47,187 nucleotides of DNA from a candidate division WOR-3 bacterium. Lineage in GTDB: Bacteria > Hydrothermota > Tepidihabitantia > Tepidihabitantales > Tepidihabitantaceae. Below are positions 1-9,876 of the stretch, piece after piece. Positions within the stretch are counted from its first letter, which is position 1; each line of letters opens with the position of its first letter. Position numbers and translations under genes: made by a program. Where the stretch lies: assembly GCA_039801245.1 (NCBI GenBank), contig JBDRUF010000006.1:1-47187 (forward strand), written 5' to 3'. The notes beneath the pieces are model-generated. The model ran no database searches. It was not told the origin of the DNA and was given only the letters and a program-made list of their open reading frames with translations.

Positions 1-1776
1 CTTGCCGGCAAAGCCTGGATAGAGACCTATGCCGAATCCCTTCCTGGGTTTTACCCATCAGGAACCTGGAACTGCTCCCATAACATCTGGCTTGCCAATG
101 CCTACCGGGCGGCAGCAGAAATTGGTCATAACGAGGCACACTGGGAGATTCATCAGTATCTCACCGACACCCTTCTGATGAGGGACACCGACCTTGACGG
201 TGGCATTCCGGCAACCTGGACCGACCCAAATACTCAGGACCAGACCTGGGTCTCAACCTATCTTGACTTTATGGGTCTGGATGTGCTGTTTGATACGATT
301 TATCCCAACGACCTATGCCTATATGAGTTTATTTCACCGAGCCCAAGCGGCTTCTACATTGAGGGCGATACTGTCACCCCAAAATTTCCGATAGAGAATG
401 TCGGCTTGACCCCGGTTTCTGGTTATGTCCATTGCCGGGTTGACAGCGGTTACGAAGAACAAAGAGAGATTGCAGGATTTCCGCCCGAGGATCAAGACAC
501 CCTATCCTTCCCACCGGTAGCCCTGGAGCGCGGGGTTCGCCGGTTTTGGGCTTACTTTACCGGCGATAGTAACCCCAAAAACGATTCCATATTTGCCAAT
601 ATCAAGGTCTATGGCAGATTTACCCTTTCCGGTCTTCTCCTTGACTCTGTTTCGTCAATACCAATTCTTGCCTGGGTCAAGGCATACCTTGGGAATGACA
701 CAACGGTGTGGGACTCCTGCCTGACCAATCGCTCCGGCGGATTTTCACTCAACCTGATTGACTCAACCTTCAGGGTTACGATTGAACCAGAACCGCCCTA
801 TTACCGGCGCTCTTGGACCATCCCCCTTACCGGGGACACAAACATTGTCCTCTTAACCTCACCTGCCGAGGTGATGATTGTCAATAATGATAGCCTTGAA
901 AATTACAGCAGTTATTACACCTCAAGCCTTGACAGTCTAAATGTCTCCTGGTGCCTGTGGAAAAAGCCGAGTCAGGGTCCTGTTCCCTATGACCTGTTTG
1001 ACAGACTCGAGAAAAGGACCGTTATCTGGTTCACGGGCAACACCAGGACCCAGACCGTTCCTGTTTCCGACCAGGAAAGCCTTGCCAACTTTATTCTGCG
1101 GGGCGGTAACCTGCTCTTAACCGGTCAGAACATCGCTGAGGAACTTGCTGGAACCCATTTTCTTGAAAATATCATTGGCTGCCGGTTTGACTCTTCAGGC
1201 TATAGCGGGTTTCTTGCCTTTGGCAACCGCTCAGACTCGCTTGGTCGCAATGTCATCGGCACCGCCACTGCAGGTGGTAATGGCGCCAACAATCAGACAT
1301 CAAGGGACATTATCCTACCCCTTTCCAATGCAACCCTTTTTATGGTTTATGACACCGTCACCAACCTTGGCGCCGGCATCAGAAGAGAAGCCCCCTTCGG
1401 TGCCAAGGTCATTTTCCTTGGCTTTGGATTTGAGGCGGTTAACCGCCCGGCATCACGACCCCAATACTGGACCCGAACCCAACTGATGGGTTTGATGCTT
1501 GACTGGCTATTTGCCCCGACCGGCATTGCCGAAAAACCTCTAAGTGAAAGTTCGGCGCCCAGATTGACCATTTTACCGAGGGTGTTTCAAAACCATCTCT
1601 TGGTCAAAACCGCTACGCCTGTGCAAATAGCCTTATTTGACATAACCGGGAGACAGGTAGCGACCTTTTACCCTGGTTCAGGAACCGCGGTCTGGAATCT
1701 ATCTTCACTACCTGCCGGTATCTACTTTGCCCGCACACCCGATTCCAAGGCTGTCTCCCTGGTCAAAGTCCGCTAA
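1..1776 (+). CDS. Secreted protein with C-terminal sorting tail, 5' end outside window
   Basis: The frame is open from base 1, so the ATG at 178 is internal and the N-terminus lies upstream. The first ~95 visible residues (motifs HNIWLANAYRAA, DLDGGIPA, QTWVSTYLDFMG) look like the end of a helical-toroid or peptidase-like region; I cannot name it. Next comes a carboxypeptidase-regulatory-like beta domain (around FTLSGLLLDS), then an alpha/beta domain with GGNLLLTGQN and VIFLGFGFEA that resembles the glutamine-amidotransferase-like fold often found at the ends of secreted FCB-group proteases. The last ~70 residues (LFDITGRQV ... SSLPAGIYFAR ... LVKVR) are a typical Por-type sorting tail. The protein is probably exported and surface-attached or released. 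The catalytic function, if any, is not visible. Confidence 0.8.
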   Translation, partial: LAGKAWIETYAESLPGFYPSGTWNCSHNIWLANAYRAAAEIGHNEAHWEIHQYLTDTLLMRDTDLDGGIPATWTDPNTQDQTWVSTYLDFMGLDVLFDTIYPNDLCLYEFISPSPSGFYIEGDTVTPKFPIENVGLTPVSGYVHCRVDSGYEEQREIAGFPPEDQDTLSFPPVALERGVRRFWAYFTGDSNPKNDSIFANIKVYGRFTLSGLLLDSVSSIPILAWVKAYLGNDTTVWDSCLTNRSGGFSLNLIDSTFRVTIEPEPPYYRRSWTIPLTGDTNIVLLTSPAEVMIVNNDSLENYSSYYTSSLDSLNVSWCLWKKPSQGPVPYDLFDRLEKRTVIWFTGNTRTQTVPVSDQESLANFILRGGNLLLTGQNIAEELAGTHFLENIIGCRFDSSGYSGFLAFGNRSDSLGRNVIGTATAGGNGANNQTSRDIILPLSNATLFMVYDTVTNLGAGIRREAPFGAKVIFLGFGFEAVNRPASRPQYWTRTQLMGLMLDWLFAPTGIAEKPLSESSAPRLTILPRVFQNHLLVKTATPVQIALFDITGRQVATFYPGSGTAVWNLSSLPAGIYFARTPDSKAVSLVKVR

Positions 1777-1835
1777 AACAGAAACCATAGGGGTTTGAGC
1801 GGTGTCTAATTAATATGGATGAAGAAAATGTGAAG

Positions 1836-1863
1836 TTGACTTTTAAAAACTTTTACTTAAAAT
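1836..1863 (+). promoter_or_regulatory. Promoter of clpC-bamA
   Basis: TTGACT (1836-1841), a 16-nt spacer and TAAAAT (1858-1863). The start site predicted at about 1870 lies only ~6 nt before the clpC ATG at 1876. The upstream sequence has no Shine-Dalgarno motif. Confidence 0.65.
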
Positions 1864-1875
1864 ATAAACGAGAAT

Positions 1876-4314
1876 ATGCAGGAAAGGTTTACTGAAAGGG
1901 TTCGTAAGGTAATGAACTATGCCCGCCAGGAGGCGGTGAGGCTTCATCACGACTATATCGGCACCGAACATATCCTTTTGGGAATAGTTAAAGAGGGGGA
2001 AGGGGTTGCGGCGGTTGTATTAACCAACCTTGGCATCAACCTTGACGACCTGCGCCGGGCGGTTGAAAATGCCGTTCCCACTGGATTTGAAACCCTGGTT
2101 TTGGGTGATGTGCCCCTGAACCAGGAGGCAAAGTCAGCGCTTAACTATGCGGTTGATGAGGCGCGGAAGATGAACCACTCCTATGTGGGAACAGAACATC
2201 TCCTCCTTGGGCTTTTGCGCGAAGAGCGAGGAGTTGCCTGCCAGGTGCTCCAATCGCTTGGTGTTGACATTGACCTTGTCCGTCAGGAGACAATCAGGCT
2301 TTTGAGTGGTGACAAAACGACCGGTGCACCCAAAGGCAGGTCAAAAACACCGGCTTTGGACTACTTCTCCCGTGACCTTACCCAGCTTGCTCGCGAGGAC
2401 AAACTTGACCCCATCATCGGCAGGGAAAAGGAGATCGAGCGCATCATTCAGATTCTTGCCCGGAGAAAGAAAAACAATCCAGTCTTGATTGGCGAAGCCG
2501 GCGTAGGCAAGACCGCCATTGTTGAAGGACTCGCGCAGCGGATTGTTGCCGGTCGTGTTCCCAATGTGTTAAAGAACAAACGGGTTTTGGCGCTGGATAT
2601 GGCAGCAATTGTTGCCGGCACAAAATACCGCGGTCAATTTGAGGAAAGGCTCAAGTCAATTCTCAACGAGATCCAGCACCATGGTGACTGCATCATCTTC
2701 ATTGATGAGATTCACACCATTGTTGGCGCCGGTGCTGCTGAAGGTGCCATTGACGCCTCCAGCATACTGAAGCCGGCGCTGGCAAGGGGTGAAATTCAGG
2801 TCATCGGTGCTACCACGCCAGAGGAGTATCGCCGCTATATTGAAAAGCATTCTGCGCTGGAGCGTCGTTTCCAGAAGATTATGGTTGAACCGCCGACAGT
2901 TGCTGAGACGGTCCAGATTCTCCAGGGTCTGCGGGAAAAATATGAACTGCACCATAATGTTACCTATGAAGACAGCGCACTTTACGCCGCTGCCTATCTT
3001 GCTGACCGCTACATCACCGACCGCTTTTTGCCAGACAAGGCGATTGATGTTATTGACGAAGCCGGCTCAAGGGTGAAACTGATGCGTCCGGTAATCAACC
3101 CTGAACTTGACGAGATTGAACGCAAGATTGAAAAGATCACCCGTGCCAAGGAGGAGGCGGTTCGGCGCCAGGAGTTTGAGAAGGCGGCGGAGTTGCGCGA
3201 TGAACAGAAGAAGTTGACTGAGTACCTTAAACGGAAGCGCAAGGAGTGGGAAAAGAAAGGCAGTTTCCCGGTGGTTACCGAAGAGGACATCGCTTATGTT
3301 GTTTCCTCCTGGACATCGGTGCCCCTTGCTAAACTTGAGGAAAAAGAGTCCACCCGGCTTTTGAGAATGGAAGAAGAACTCAAGCAGTGGATTGTCGGTC
3401 AGGACGATGCCATCACCGCTGTTGCCAAGGCGATTCGCCGCTCCCGCGCCGGTGTTAAAGACCCTCGCCGCCCGATTGGTTCATTCATCTTCCTTGGTCC
3501 AACAGGCGTCGGCAAGACCGAGCTTGCCCGTGTCCTTGCCCGTTTCCTGTTTGGTGACGAGGAGGCGCTTCTCCGCTTTGATATGTCAGAGTATATGGAG
3601 AAATTTAATGTCTCTCGCCTTGTCGGCGCGCCTCCTGGTTATGTCGGATATGAGGAAGGCGGGCAGCTGACCGAAAAGGTCAGACGGAAGCAGTATTCGG
3701 TTGTTCTGTTTGATGAAATTGAAAAAGCACACCCTGATGTCTTCAACATCCTCCTACAGATTCTTGACGATGGCCAGATTACCGACTCTTTGGGCAGAAA
3801 GGTCAACTTTAAGAATACGGTCATAATAATGACATCAAACATCGCCTCTACAGAAATCCGCGGACTTTCCGGCATCGGCTTTACCTCTACCACCCCTGAG
3901 GTCAACTATGAAAATATCCGCAACAAGGTAATGACCGAGGTCAAACGGGTATTCCGACCTGAGTTTCTCAACCGGGTGGATGAGGTAATTGTCTTCAGAC
4001 CGCTGGACCGCCCCCAGATGGAGGCGATCGTCGACATCCAGCTACGGGAACTTTCCTCCCGTCTCAAGGAGAAGAAAATAACCATTCAATTAACACCCGC
4101 GGCAAAGGAACTTTTGGTTCAGGAGGGGTTTGACCCGCAGTACGGTGCCCGTCCGATAAAACGCGCCTTGCGAAGACTCCTTGAAGACCCTCTCGCTGAG
4201 GAGCTCCTCAAAGGAGGGTTTGCCAATAATCCCAACATCCTTGTTGACCGGGATGGGGAGAGGTTGATATTCAAAGAAGCGGCAACTGAAGCAGGCGCGC
4301 CGGTTCAGGAATGA
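1876..4314 (+). CDS. clpC: ClpC-type AAA+ unfoldase, ATP-binding subunit of Clp protease
   Basis: Unfolds proteins and feeds them to ClpP in the cytoplasm. At 812 aa it is the usual length for ClpC. It has two Clp_N repeats (residues ~4-145, each with an IGTEHxLLG or VGTEHLLLG motif) and AAA+ module 1 with Walker A GEAGVGKT (206-213) and Walker [11 protein letters not shown] central UVR-like coiled coil ([17 protein letters not shown]) identifies ClpC rather than ClpA or ClpB. AAA+ module 2 has Walker A GPTGVGKT (541-548), and a GIGF loop (666-669) matches the ClpP-docking motif. The ATG at 1876 gives the canonical [11 protein letters not shown] start. No mcsA/mcsB or ctsR gene is nearby. The stop overlaps the bamA start (ATGA), implying translational coupling of an unfoldase with an outer-membrane assembly factor, which is an unusual pairing. 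Confidence 0.96.
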   Translation: MQERFTERVRKVMNYARQEAVRLHHDYIGTEHILLGIVKEGEGVAAVVLTNLGINLDDLRRAVENAVPTGFETLVLGDVPLNQEAKSALNYAVDEARKMNHSYVGTEHLLLGLLREERGVACQVLQSLGVDIDLVRQETIRLLSGDKTTGAPKGRSKTPALDYFSRDLTQLAREDKLDPIIGREKEIERIIQILARRKKNNPVLIGEAGVGKTAIVEGLAQRIVAGRVPNVLKNKRVLALDMAAIVAGTKYRGQFEERLKSILNEIQHHGDCIIFIDEIHTIVGAGAAEGAIDASSILKPALARGEIQVIGATTPEEYRRYIEKHSALERRFQKIMVEPPTVAETVQILQGLREKYELHHNVTYEDSALYAAAYLADRYITDRFLPDKAIDVIDEAGSRVKLMRPVINPELDEIERKIEKITRAKEEAVRRQEFEKAAELRDEQKKLTEYLKRKRKEWEKKGSFPVVTEEDIAYVVSSWTSVPLAKLEEKESTRLLRMEEELKQWIVGQDDAITAVAKAIRRSRAGVKDPRRPIGSFIFLGPTGVGKTELARVLARFLFGDEEALLRFDMSEYMEKFNVSRLVGAPPGYVGYEEGGQLTEKVRRKQYSVVLFDEIEKAHPDVFNILLQILDDGQITDSLGRKVNFKNTVIIMTSNIASTEIRGLSGIGFTSTTPEVNYENIRNKVMTEVKRVFRPEFLNRVDEVIVFRPLDRPQMEAIVDIQLRELSSRLKEKKITIQLTPAAKELLVQEGFDPQYGARPIKRALRRLLEDPLAEELLKGGFANNPNILVDRDGERLIFKEAATEAGAPVQE

Positions 4315-6548
4315 TGTCATTCCTCCTGGCGCTCCTGCTTACCCTTCAGATTCCAACTGATACTGGTAAAATTGTGCTCTTAAACATCTCTGCCAAAACG
4401 AAGCACACCGACGAAAATCTGGTCATCCGCACTTCCGGACTGTTAGAAAGGCAAATCTATACGCCCAGCGGTTTTCGCTCCGCGCTCGCCAGTGCCATCA
4501 GAAAAATCTATGAACTGGGTCTGTTCTCGCAAGTTCGCGCTGAAACCACTATGCTTGCTGACGGCGTCAAACTCACCTTTATCCTTGAGGAATATCCTAA
4601 ACTCAAGAATGTTGGGTTTGAAGGGTATCGTCGGGTAAAGAAAAAGGACCTGCAGACAAAGGTAAAATTCAAGGAAGGGGAAATCCTTACCGCCAAAAAG
4701 ATATTTGATTGGGAACAGGAAATTCTGAAATTCTACAAAGAGAAAGGTTTTCTGTTGGTTAAGCTCTCCACCAAACAAACGCCTCCTGACTCAACGGGGC
4801 AAGTAATCCTGACATTCCAGATTGACGAAGGTGACCCGGTGAGAATTCGCAATATCGAAATCTTTGGCAACGAACGATTTAGCGACCCTCAAATTGAAAT
4901 TAAACTCACCAACCGCCAGAAAACCTGGTATCGGAAGGGTCTCTTGAAAGAAGAGGAGTTTATTAAAGACCTTGATCGTATTGTCGACTTCTACAAACAG
5001 CGTGGTTTCATTGATGCCAAGGTGCTTGATTACGATATGAAGTTCGACCGCGGCTGGGTTGATATTAACATTTACATAGATGAAGGGGAAAAATACTATT
5101 TCGGCAAATATCAATTCGTCGGCGATTCAGTAATCGACTCCACCCGCCTGAAAAAGATTGTCCGCTATCGCCCCGGCGGTGTCTATAACATAAAACTTGC
5201 TCAGGCAACACTGAGTGAAATTTCCGCTATTTACGCTGAAGAGGGTTATATCTATGCGCAGGTCACCCCAGTTGAAGAAATCGTTGGCGATACCGTCAAC
5301 ATCACCTATGAAATCAATGAAGGCTCACCCGCGCTTGTGCGTCTGGTGAAAATTGAAGGCAATCAGCAAACCTTAGATAAAGTGATTCGCCGTGAAATCA
5401 GCTCCCTTCCTGGTTATGTCTTTAAACGCTCTGAAATCCAGCGCTCCCAGCGCGATATCTTTAATCTCGGCTTCTTTGACGATGTCGCAATTGATTATCG
5501 ACCGGTTGATACATTGGGTACAATTGACCTCATCTATAAGGTTAAGGAAAAAAGTTTCTTTGGCACGATTGGTGCCGGTATCACCTATTCGGCGCAGGAC
5601 AAACTGACCGGCTACATTGAACTCCAGCAGCCCAACCTCTTAGGCAGGGGCTGGCGTTCCGGACTGAAACTGGAAAAGGGCGGCAAGAAGACCAACTTTG
5701 AATTGAGTTTTACTGAACCCTGGCTTTTTGACACCCCGACCTCAGCCGGTTTCGATGCCTCATATCTAACCCGTGACTATGACTACTACAACAAGCAGGA
5801 AATCGGCGGCGGTCTATCATTCTCACGCCCGCTTGCCCTTGACTATACCCGAGCCTACCTGTCTCTCAGGCTTAGCGATGGCTATGTGCCGCCCGCTTCA
5901 ATCAGTTCTGGTTATAAACCCTCAAAACTGTTCAATGTCTATCGCGATACCGTCCATAAAACATCATTCTTGCCATCAGTTACCCTCACGCGCGACTCCC
6001 GTGACTACATCTACAACCCGCTCACCGGTTCTGCCATATCGTATACCCTCAACCTCTCATTCTGGGACATCCGCTTTCACCGCCATACAATTGATTTGAC
6101 CCAGCATCTGCCCCTTTTCTGGAAATTTGGCATAAAAGGCAGGACGCGTTTTGGCTATATTACAGGCTTCACCGCTGCCGATACAATTCCACTTTCAGAG
6201 AGGTTTTATCCTGGTGGCACTGGTCCTGATGGTATCCGCGGCTATGGCGAACGAACTGTTGGTCCTTATGATGGCATATATCCTGTTGGTGGCACGATGC
6301 TTGCCCTGTTTTCTTTTGAATACCGCTTAAGGCTCAATCCTCAAGTGACATTTCTCGCATTTCTTGATGCCGGCAACACCTGGGACTCACCTGCGCAGTT
6401 CAGTCTTTCGGACCTGAAGCGTGGCGCCGGAATCGGTGTTCGTCTTGAAATACCTATGCTCGGTCTAATTGGCTTTGACTTCGGCTACGGATTTGACAAA
6501 GCCCGCCCGGGTTGGGAACCACACTTCCAGTTGGGCACGACCTTTTAG
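4311..6548 (+). CDS. bamA: BamA/Omp85 outer-membrane protein assembly factor
   Basis: Inserts beta-barrel proteins into the outer membrane. The 745-aa protein has a short hydrophobic N-terminus and then five POTRA-like repeats (to about residue 415), each ending in patterns such as [25 protein letters not shown] and [12 protein letters not shown]. The C-terminal 16-strand barrel contains the conserved loop-6 motif [10 protein letters not shown] (~636-645) and ends in a terminal Phe, as expected of a barrel signal. The start is ATG 4311 or the adjacent ATG 4314; both overlap the clpC stop. The signal peptide ([13 protein letters not shown]) is odd in having no Lys or Arg in its n-region. No skp or lpx genes follow; the next gene is convergent and begins 6 nt away. 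Confidence 0.95.
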   Translation: MMSFLLALLLTLQIPTDTGKIVLLNISAKTKHTDENLVIRTSGLLERQIYTPSGFRSALASAIRKIYELGLFSQVRAETTMLADGVKLTFILEEYPKLKNVGFEGYRRVKKKDLQTKVKFKEGEILTAKKIFDWEQEILKFYKEKGFLLVKLSTKQTPPDSTGQVILTFQIDEGDPVRIRNIEIFGNERFSDPQIEIKLTNRQKTWYRKGLLKEEEFIKDLDRIVDFYKQRGFIDAKVLDYDMKFDRGWVDINIYIDEGEKYYFGKYQFVGDSVIDSTRLKKIVRYRPGGVYNIKLAQATLSEISAIYAEEGYIYAQVTPVEEIVGDTVNITYEINEGSPALVRLVKIEGNQQTLDKVIRREISSLPGYVFKRSEIQRSQRDIFNLGFFDDVAIDYRPVDTLGTIDLIYKVKEKSFFGTIGAGITYSAQDKLTGYIELQQPNLLGRGWRSGLKLEKGGKKTNFELSFTEPWLFDTPTSAGFDASYLTRDYDYYNKQEIGGGLSFSRPLALDYTRAYLSLRLSDGYVPPASISSGYKPSKLFNVYRDTVHKTSFLPSVTLTRDSRDYIYNPLTGSAISYTLNLSFWDIRFHRHTIDLTQHLPLFWKFGIKGRTRFGYITGFTAADTIPLSERFYPGGTGPDGIRGYGERTVGPYDGIYPVGGTMLALFSFEYRLRLNPQVTFLAFLDAGNTWDSPAQFSLSDLKRGAGIGVRLEIPMLGLIGFDFGYGFDKARPGWEPHFQLGTTF

Positions 6549-6554
6549 CCTGAA

Positions 6555-8171
6555 TTACCGCCTGACAATTACCTTCTCGCCCTTAGGATTGCCCTGAGTA
6601 ACAACGAAATAAACTCCCGCTGGCAGATGCCTGATATCATTTTTGCCCATAGTAAGCCGCATCCTCATCCTGCCAGTAATATCAACCAGTTCTGCTGATT
6701 CAGCACCGCTCAAAGTGATAAAACTATGCACCACTGCCGGGCATAAACCTTGACCGAGGTTATGAGCCGGTTGCTCGTAAACCCCTTGCGGATAGGTCTC
6801 AATCGGTCCAATCGGGTCAAGGTTGCGACCAGCCAAACCAGGATAATCAGGCGGATACCTGCGTACTTTAAAAACCGAATTTGAACCACGGGGAAGAACC
6901 TGACCCTGCTCTTGTGGACCCCTGCTTGTTACCGGATTAATATATTTCCAGACCAATCTGCCTTCTGAAGTAACCTCAAGAAATGTCCCTTTTCCGGCAT
7001 CACAGATAAGGGTGTTGCCATTGGGCAAACGCTGGCACCCGGACATAAAGGGCGAATATAAACTTTCCCGGGGTGTGGCGGTATACCGCCAGACCGGTGC
7101 CTCTGGTCCGTAGGCAGAGTCCTCACCCAGATGATAAAATCCAAGAGAGTCCATCGGTGGCACAAACTCATCAACACTTGAATACATCCCCATATTCCGA
7201 CCGGTTCCATTGTTAAAAACCAGCATATTACCAGCGCCGGGAAGGCCTGGTGCAATCCACTGGGCATCATGCTGGACAAAAAGGGTCTGAGGAATCGTTC
7301 CCTCCCGACGATAGGAAGCAGGGTTACCCCAGCGATAGAGCAAATCACCGCCCTTGCCATACCTGCCACCGGAATGACTTCGAGACTCTTCTATCGTTGT
7401 GCTGTGGTCAATGACCCATATTTCGGAAAGATGGCGTGAACTTATTACCACCTGGTCAAGTTCCGGGTTATAGGCGACACTGTTGCAGTGGTTCCAGTCT
7501 GATTGCGGTCCGCCAGGGGTGAAGTTGATATCAACCAATTCAGGATGCTCACGGGGGTTGCCATAATTTGCCTTGGTGGAGTCGTAATCCTGAATCAGAT
7601 GGTCCCACAGATGCCACTCCCAGACAATTCCATTGTTATCCGGGTCAACCTCAACCAAATGGTCGGGCCAGAGAGCGTTTGGTATCAGTAGATTGGGGTC
7701 TCTACCTGCAGCAATTGCTTCGGAGCGTGTCTTCCGCTCCCAGGCAATCATCAGGATATTGCCATTGGGCAGCATTATTGCATCGTGATGCTGGCAAACA
7801 TTATAATTTGAATAGTTGTAAGACCAGACAACATTACCATCCCAGTCAACCAGTTCAACCCTGCCGCCAAGGGCACCGAAATAATTATCAATAGCGCAGG
7901 TGCGCAAAAGCAGCCCGTTTTCACAGAGATTAACCGAAAGACCGGGGTTGTACCTTCCTGTCCAGGAGTGAACAAGCATACCATCCATATCAATCAGATA
8001 GGTAACATTATAGTATTGTGGTTGAAATAGCGTATAACCCAATTCTGTAGAGGAGGAATCCCGGTAAATGAGCCCCATTGTCCTTTGGGTATTGGATAAT
8101 GCCGTGCCGCAAAATAAGGCAAGGGCAATGAAAAGATAGGACAAAGACCTGAACCTCACCGGTAGTTGCAT
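6555..8171 (-). CDS. Secreted arylsulfotransferase-family (ASST) propeller protein
   Basis: The start was chosen at the ATG at 8171, preceded by GAGAGGAG at good spacing, rather than the ATG 10 codons upstream. This gives 538 aa with a clean signal peptide (RFRSLSYLFIALALFCGTALS). The body resembles the ASST/Arylsulfotran_2 family: GYTLFQP, LIDMDGMLVHSW, HHDAIMLPNGNILMIAWE, WEWHLWDH, HCNSVAYNPELDQVVISSR, FVQHDAQW and CQRLPNGNTLICD. These are propeller blades with the conserved histidines and asparagines of the family. The C-terminus is a Por-type sorting tail (LVDITGRMR ... LPAGVYFVV ... VIVRR). In its enzymatic members the family transfers sulfate between phenols; many secreted relatives have no proven activity, so the substrate is unknown. 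It is a single-gene unit with its own promoter. Confidence 0.82.
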   Translation of the reverse strand: MQLPVRFRSLSYLFIALALFCGTALSNTQRTMGLIYRDSSSTELGYTLFQPQYYNVTYLIDMDGMLVHSWTGRYNPGLSVNLCENGLLLRTCAIDNYFGALGGRVELVDWDGNVVWSYNYSNYNVCQHHDAIMLPNGNILMIAWERKTRSEAIAAGRDPNLLIPNALWPDHLVEVDPDNNGIVWEWHLWDHLIQDYDSTKANYGNPREHPELVDINFTPGGPQSDWNHCNSVAYNPELDQVVISSRHLSEIWVIDHSTTIEESRSHSGGRYGKGGDLLYRWGNPASYRREGTIPQTLFVQHDAQWIAPGLPGAGNMLVFNNGTGRNMGMYSSVDEFVPPMDSLGFYHLGEDSAYGPEAPVWRYTATPRESLYSPFMSGCQRLPNGNTLICDAGKGTFLEVTSEGRLVWKYINPVTSRGPQEQGQVLPRGSNSVFKVRRYPPDYPGLAGRNLDPIGPIETYPQGVYEQPAHNLGQGLCPAVVHSFITLSGAESAELVDITGRMRMRLTMGKNDIRHLPAGVYFVVTQGNPKGEKVIVRR

Positions 8172-8502
8172 AAACTCCTCTCTTTTACTGTTTTTTACCA
8201 ACTAAGCAAACTATTGCCTCTTCCACAGAAATTATAACCTGGCAATAATTTAAGTCAACAAAGAAATTTCCAAAGCAGGGTTGAAATAAACATCCGATAA
8301 AACTGAGGAGATCAACCAACACCCTAAGGAAAAACCTGTTTCAAGACCCATATGAAAAGGGCTTGAAAAAATCTCTCGAGGGATTACCCCGGGGTTGGGG
8401 TCATCAAAAACGAAAAATATCTGTTAATGCATCTAAATACGAAACTTAACCCCGATTTTACCAAACCAATTTTGTATACCTATAGGTAGACAACCTTTGG
8501 CG
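8172..8502. other. Intergenic region between two minus-strand units
   Basis: Contains the ASST promoter (8231-8258) and a ~240-bp stretch without a credible ORF. A CCCCGGGG palindrome lies at 8387-8394. A 12-nt perfect palindrome (TACCTATAGGTA) lies around 8476-8487, just downstream of the amidotransferase stop. It has no U-tract, so it is at most a weak terminator candidate. Confidence 0.6.
8231..8258 (-). promoter_or_regulatory. Promoter of the ASST-family gene
   Basis: On the minus strand: TTGACT (complement of 8253-8258), a 16-nt spacer and TATAAT (complement of 8231-8236). The predicted start at about 8224 gives a ~50-nt leader with GAGAGGAG before ATG 8171. Confidence 0.75.
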
Positions 8503-9099
8503 TTACTTCGTTCCTTTATAGAGGATAAACCGGTAAAAATTGGCAAAAAGCCTCTTACCACTTACACCTGACCGCTCAGGATGGAACTGGACACCGTATA
8601 GGGGCAGATCAGGATGGCGAATCGCCTCAACCGGACAGGAGGAAGAAACGGCGCCAATTTGCCAGCCAATTTCCTTAATTGATTCTGGTGTAACATACTC
8701 TTGATGGCTCTCGCGCATCACCACTTTTCCATCAAAACCATTAAATATCTCCCAATCTTGCACAATCTCAATAGTCTCATCCCTTTCAATAAACCCCTCT
8801 CCCCTTTTCACCACAGCGCCAAATGAGCAGGCAAGCAACTGATGTCCAAAACATATGCCCAGTGTCGGAATCTTAATCTTTCTGATAAAACCCTTTAATT
8901 CCTCATCCGGCTCATCTTCAGAAATCATCCATTGCGAACCTGATAATACCACCGCATCAAACCCGGTGAGATTGAACCCCGGATTCCAATCCGCAAGTTT
9001 CACCTCAAAAATTTCTGAATGCGCTCCGCACATCTCCCGATAAAACTTCATTTTCGGTTCAGAGTCGCGCAGATAGCAGTCAACCAAAAGGGTCTTCAA
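8503..9099 (-). CDS. Class I glutamine amidotransferase-like protein
   Basis: A stand-alone 198-aa GATase1 domain. The triad is complete: Cys83 in GICFGHQ, and His173 and Glu175 in QFHPE. It should therefore be able to hydrolyse glutamine (or a gamma-glutamyl substrate). It most resembles the GuaA/PuuD-like single-domain group; no synthetase partner is adjacent, so the acceptor is unknown. The start is TTG at 9099, 3 nt after the folE2 stop, and gives the canonical MKTLLVDCY beta strand; no ATG fits better. It is the last gene of the threonine dehydrogenase-folE2 operon, so a role in pterin, folate or amino-acid metabolism is plausible, but this is only contextual inference. Confidence 0.85.
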   Translation of the reverse strand: MKTLLVDCYLRDSEPKMKFYREMCGAHSEIFEVKLADWNPGFNLTGFDAVVLSGSQWMISEDEPDEELKGFIRKIKIPTLGICFGHQLLACSFGAVVKRGEGFIERDETIEIVQDWEIFNGFDGKVVMRESHQEYVTPESIKEIGWQIGAVSSSCPVEAIRHPDLPLYGVQFHPERSGVSGKRLFANFYRFILYKGTK

Positions 9100-9102
9100 A
9101 TC

Positions 9103-9867
9103 TCAAAACCTGCTGATGTAGGCATAAGCCTCGTGGTGATGGATGGACTCAAAACTCTCCACCTCCACCTCATATCCGGTTATCAAAGGATGGACGTCAA
9201 GCCTTTTGGCAACATTGCGCACCACATCCTCAACAAAAGCCGGATTGTCAAAAGCCTGGGCAGTTAAATGCCTTTCATCCTCCCGCTCCAAGAGTGAATA
9301 AACCTCACTTGAACCGCACTCTTCAAGGATGTCAATCAAATCCTCAATCCAGAGAAAACCCTTGAACTCTACCACCGCCCTTATCTCTGCCCGCTGATTG
9401 TGCCCACCTTTTCCCGACATCTCCTTTGAACAGGGACAGAGCGTCGTCACCGGCACCGCGACACCTAACCGCAGCCGAAACCTATCCTTCAAACTGGCGT
9501 TGATCCAGCAGCGATAATCCATCTGCGAACGGACCCCTGAGATTGGTGCCTTCTTTTCCACAAAATAGGGAAAATCCATTTCCAGATGGGCAGAATTTGC
9601 ACCCAGCCTTTCCCGCATCTCCTTGAGAATAGTTCCTATCTTATGAACATCAATCTCCCGGTGATACCGGTTGAGAATCTCCACAAACCTGCCCATAAAT
9701 GTTCCCCTTTGCTCCTTGGGGAGGTCAACAAACATACTGATTGTTGCAATCGTGTGCTGCTTACGGTGCGCCTTGTCCAAAAGGACAATCGGATAGCGCA
9801 AACCCTTCACCCCAACCTTATCAATCGGCACCGCCTGTTCTGCCTGCTCTTTGCGAATGTCTCCCAT
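9103..9867 (-). CDS. folE2: GTP cyclohydrolase FolE2 (type IB)
   Basis: Converts GTP to 7,8-dihydroneopterin triphosphate, the first step of folate (and queuosine) synthesis, in the cytoplasm. The 254-aa length is normal for the COG1469 family. Family signatures include VGVKGLRYPI near the N-terminus, ISMFVDLP, GANSAHLEM and the active-site segment TTLCPCSKEMSGKGGHNQR with its conserved Cys pair, followed by the late Glu/Asp-rich region. FolE2 is the metal-flexible isozyme often used under zinc limitation. It sits 9 nt after the threonine dehydrogenase and 3 nt before the amidotransferase. Its tetrahydrofolate end product is the carbon acceptor of the glycine cleavage system encoded at 17-22 kb. 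Confidence 0.94.
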   Translation of the reverse strand: MGDIRKEQAEQAVPIDKVGVKGLRYPIVLLDKAHRKQHTIATISMFVDLPKEQRGTFMGRFVEILNRYHREIDVHKIGTILKEMRERLGANSAHLEMDFPYFVEKKAPISGVRSQMDYRCWINASLKDRFRLRLGVAVPVTTLCPCSKEMSGKGGHNQRAEIRAVVEFKGFLWIEDLIDILEECGSSEVYSLLEREDERHLTAQAFDNPAFVEDVVRNVAKRLDVHPLITGYEVEVESFESIHHHEAYAYISRF

Positions 9868-9876
9868 TAAAAACGG

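Noticed and set aside
8172-8201. ATG at 8201 as the ASST-family start
   Set aside because: The ATG at 8171 has the ribosome binding site and begins directly before the signal peptide.
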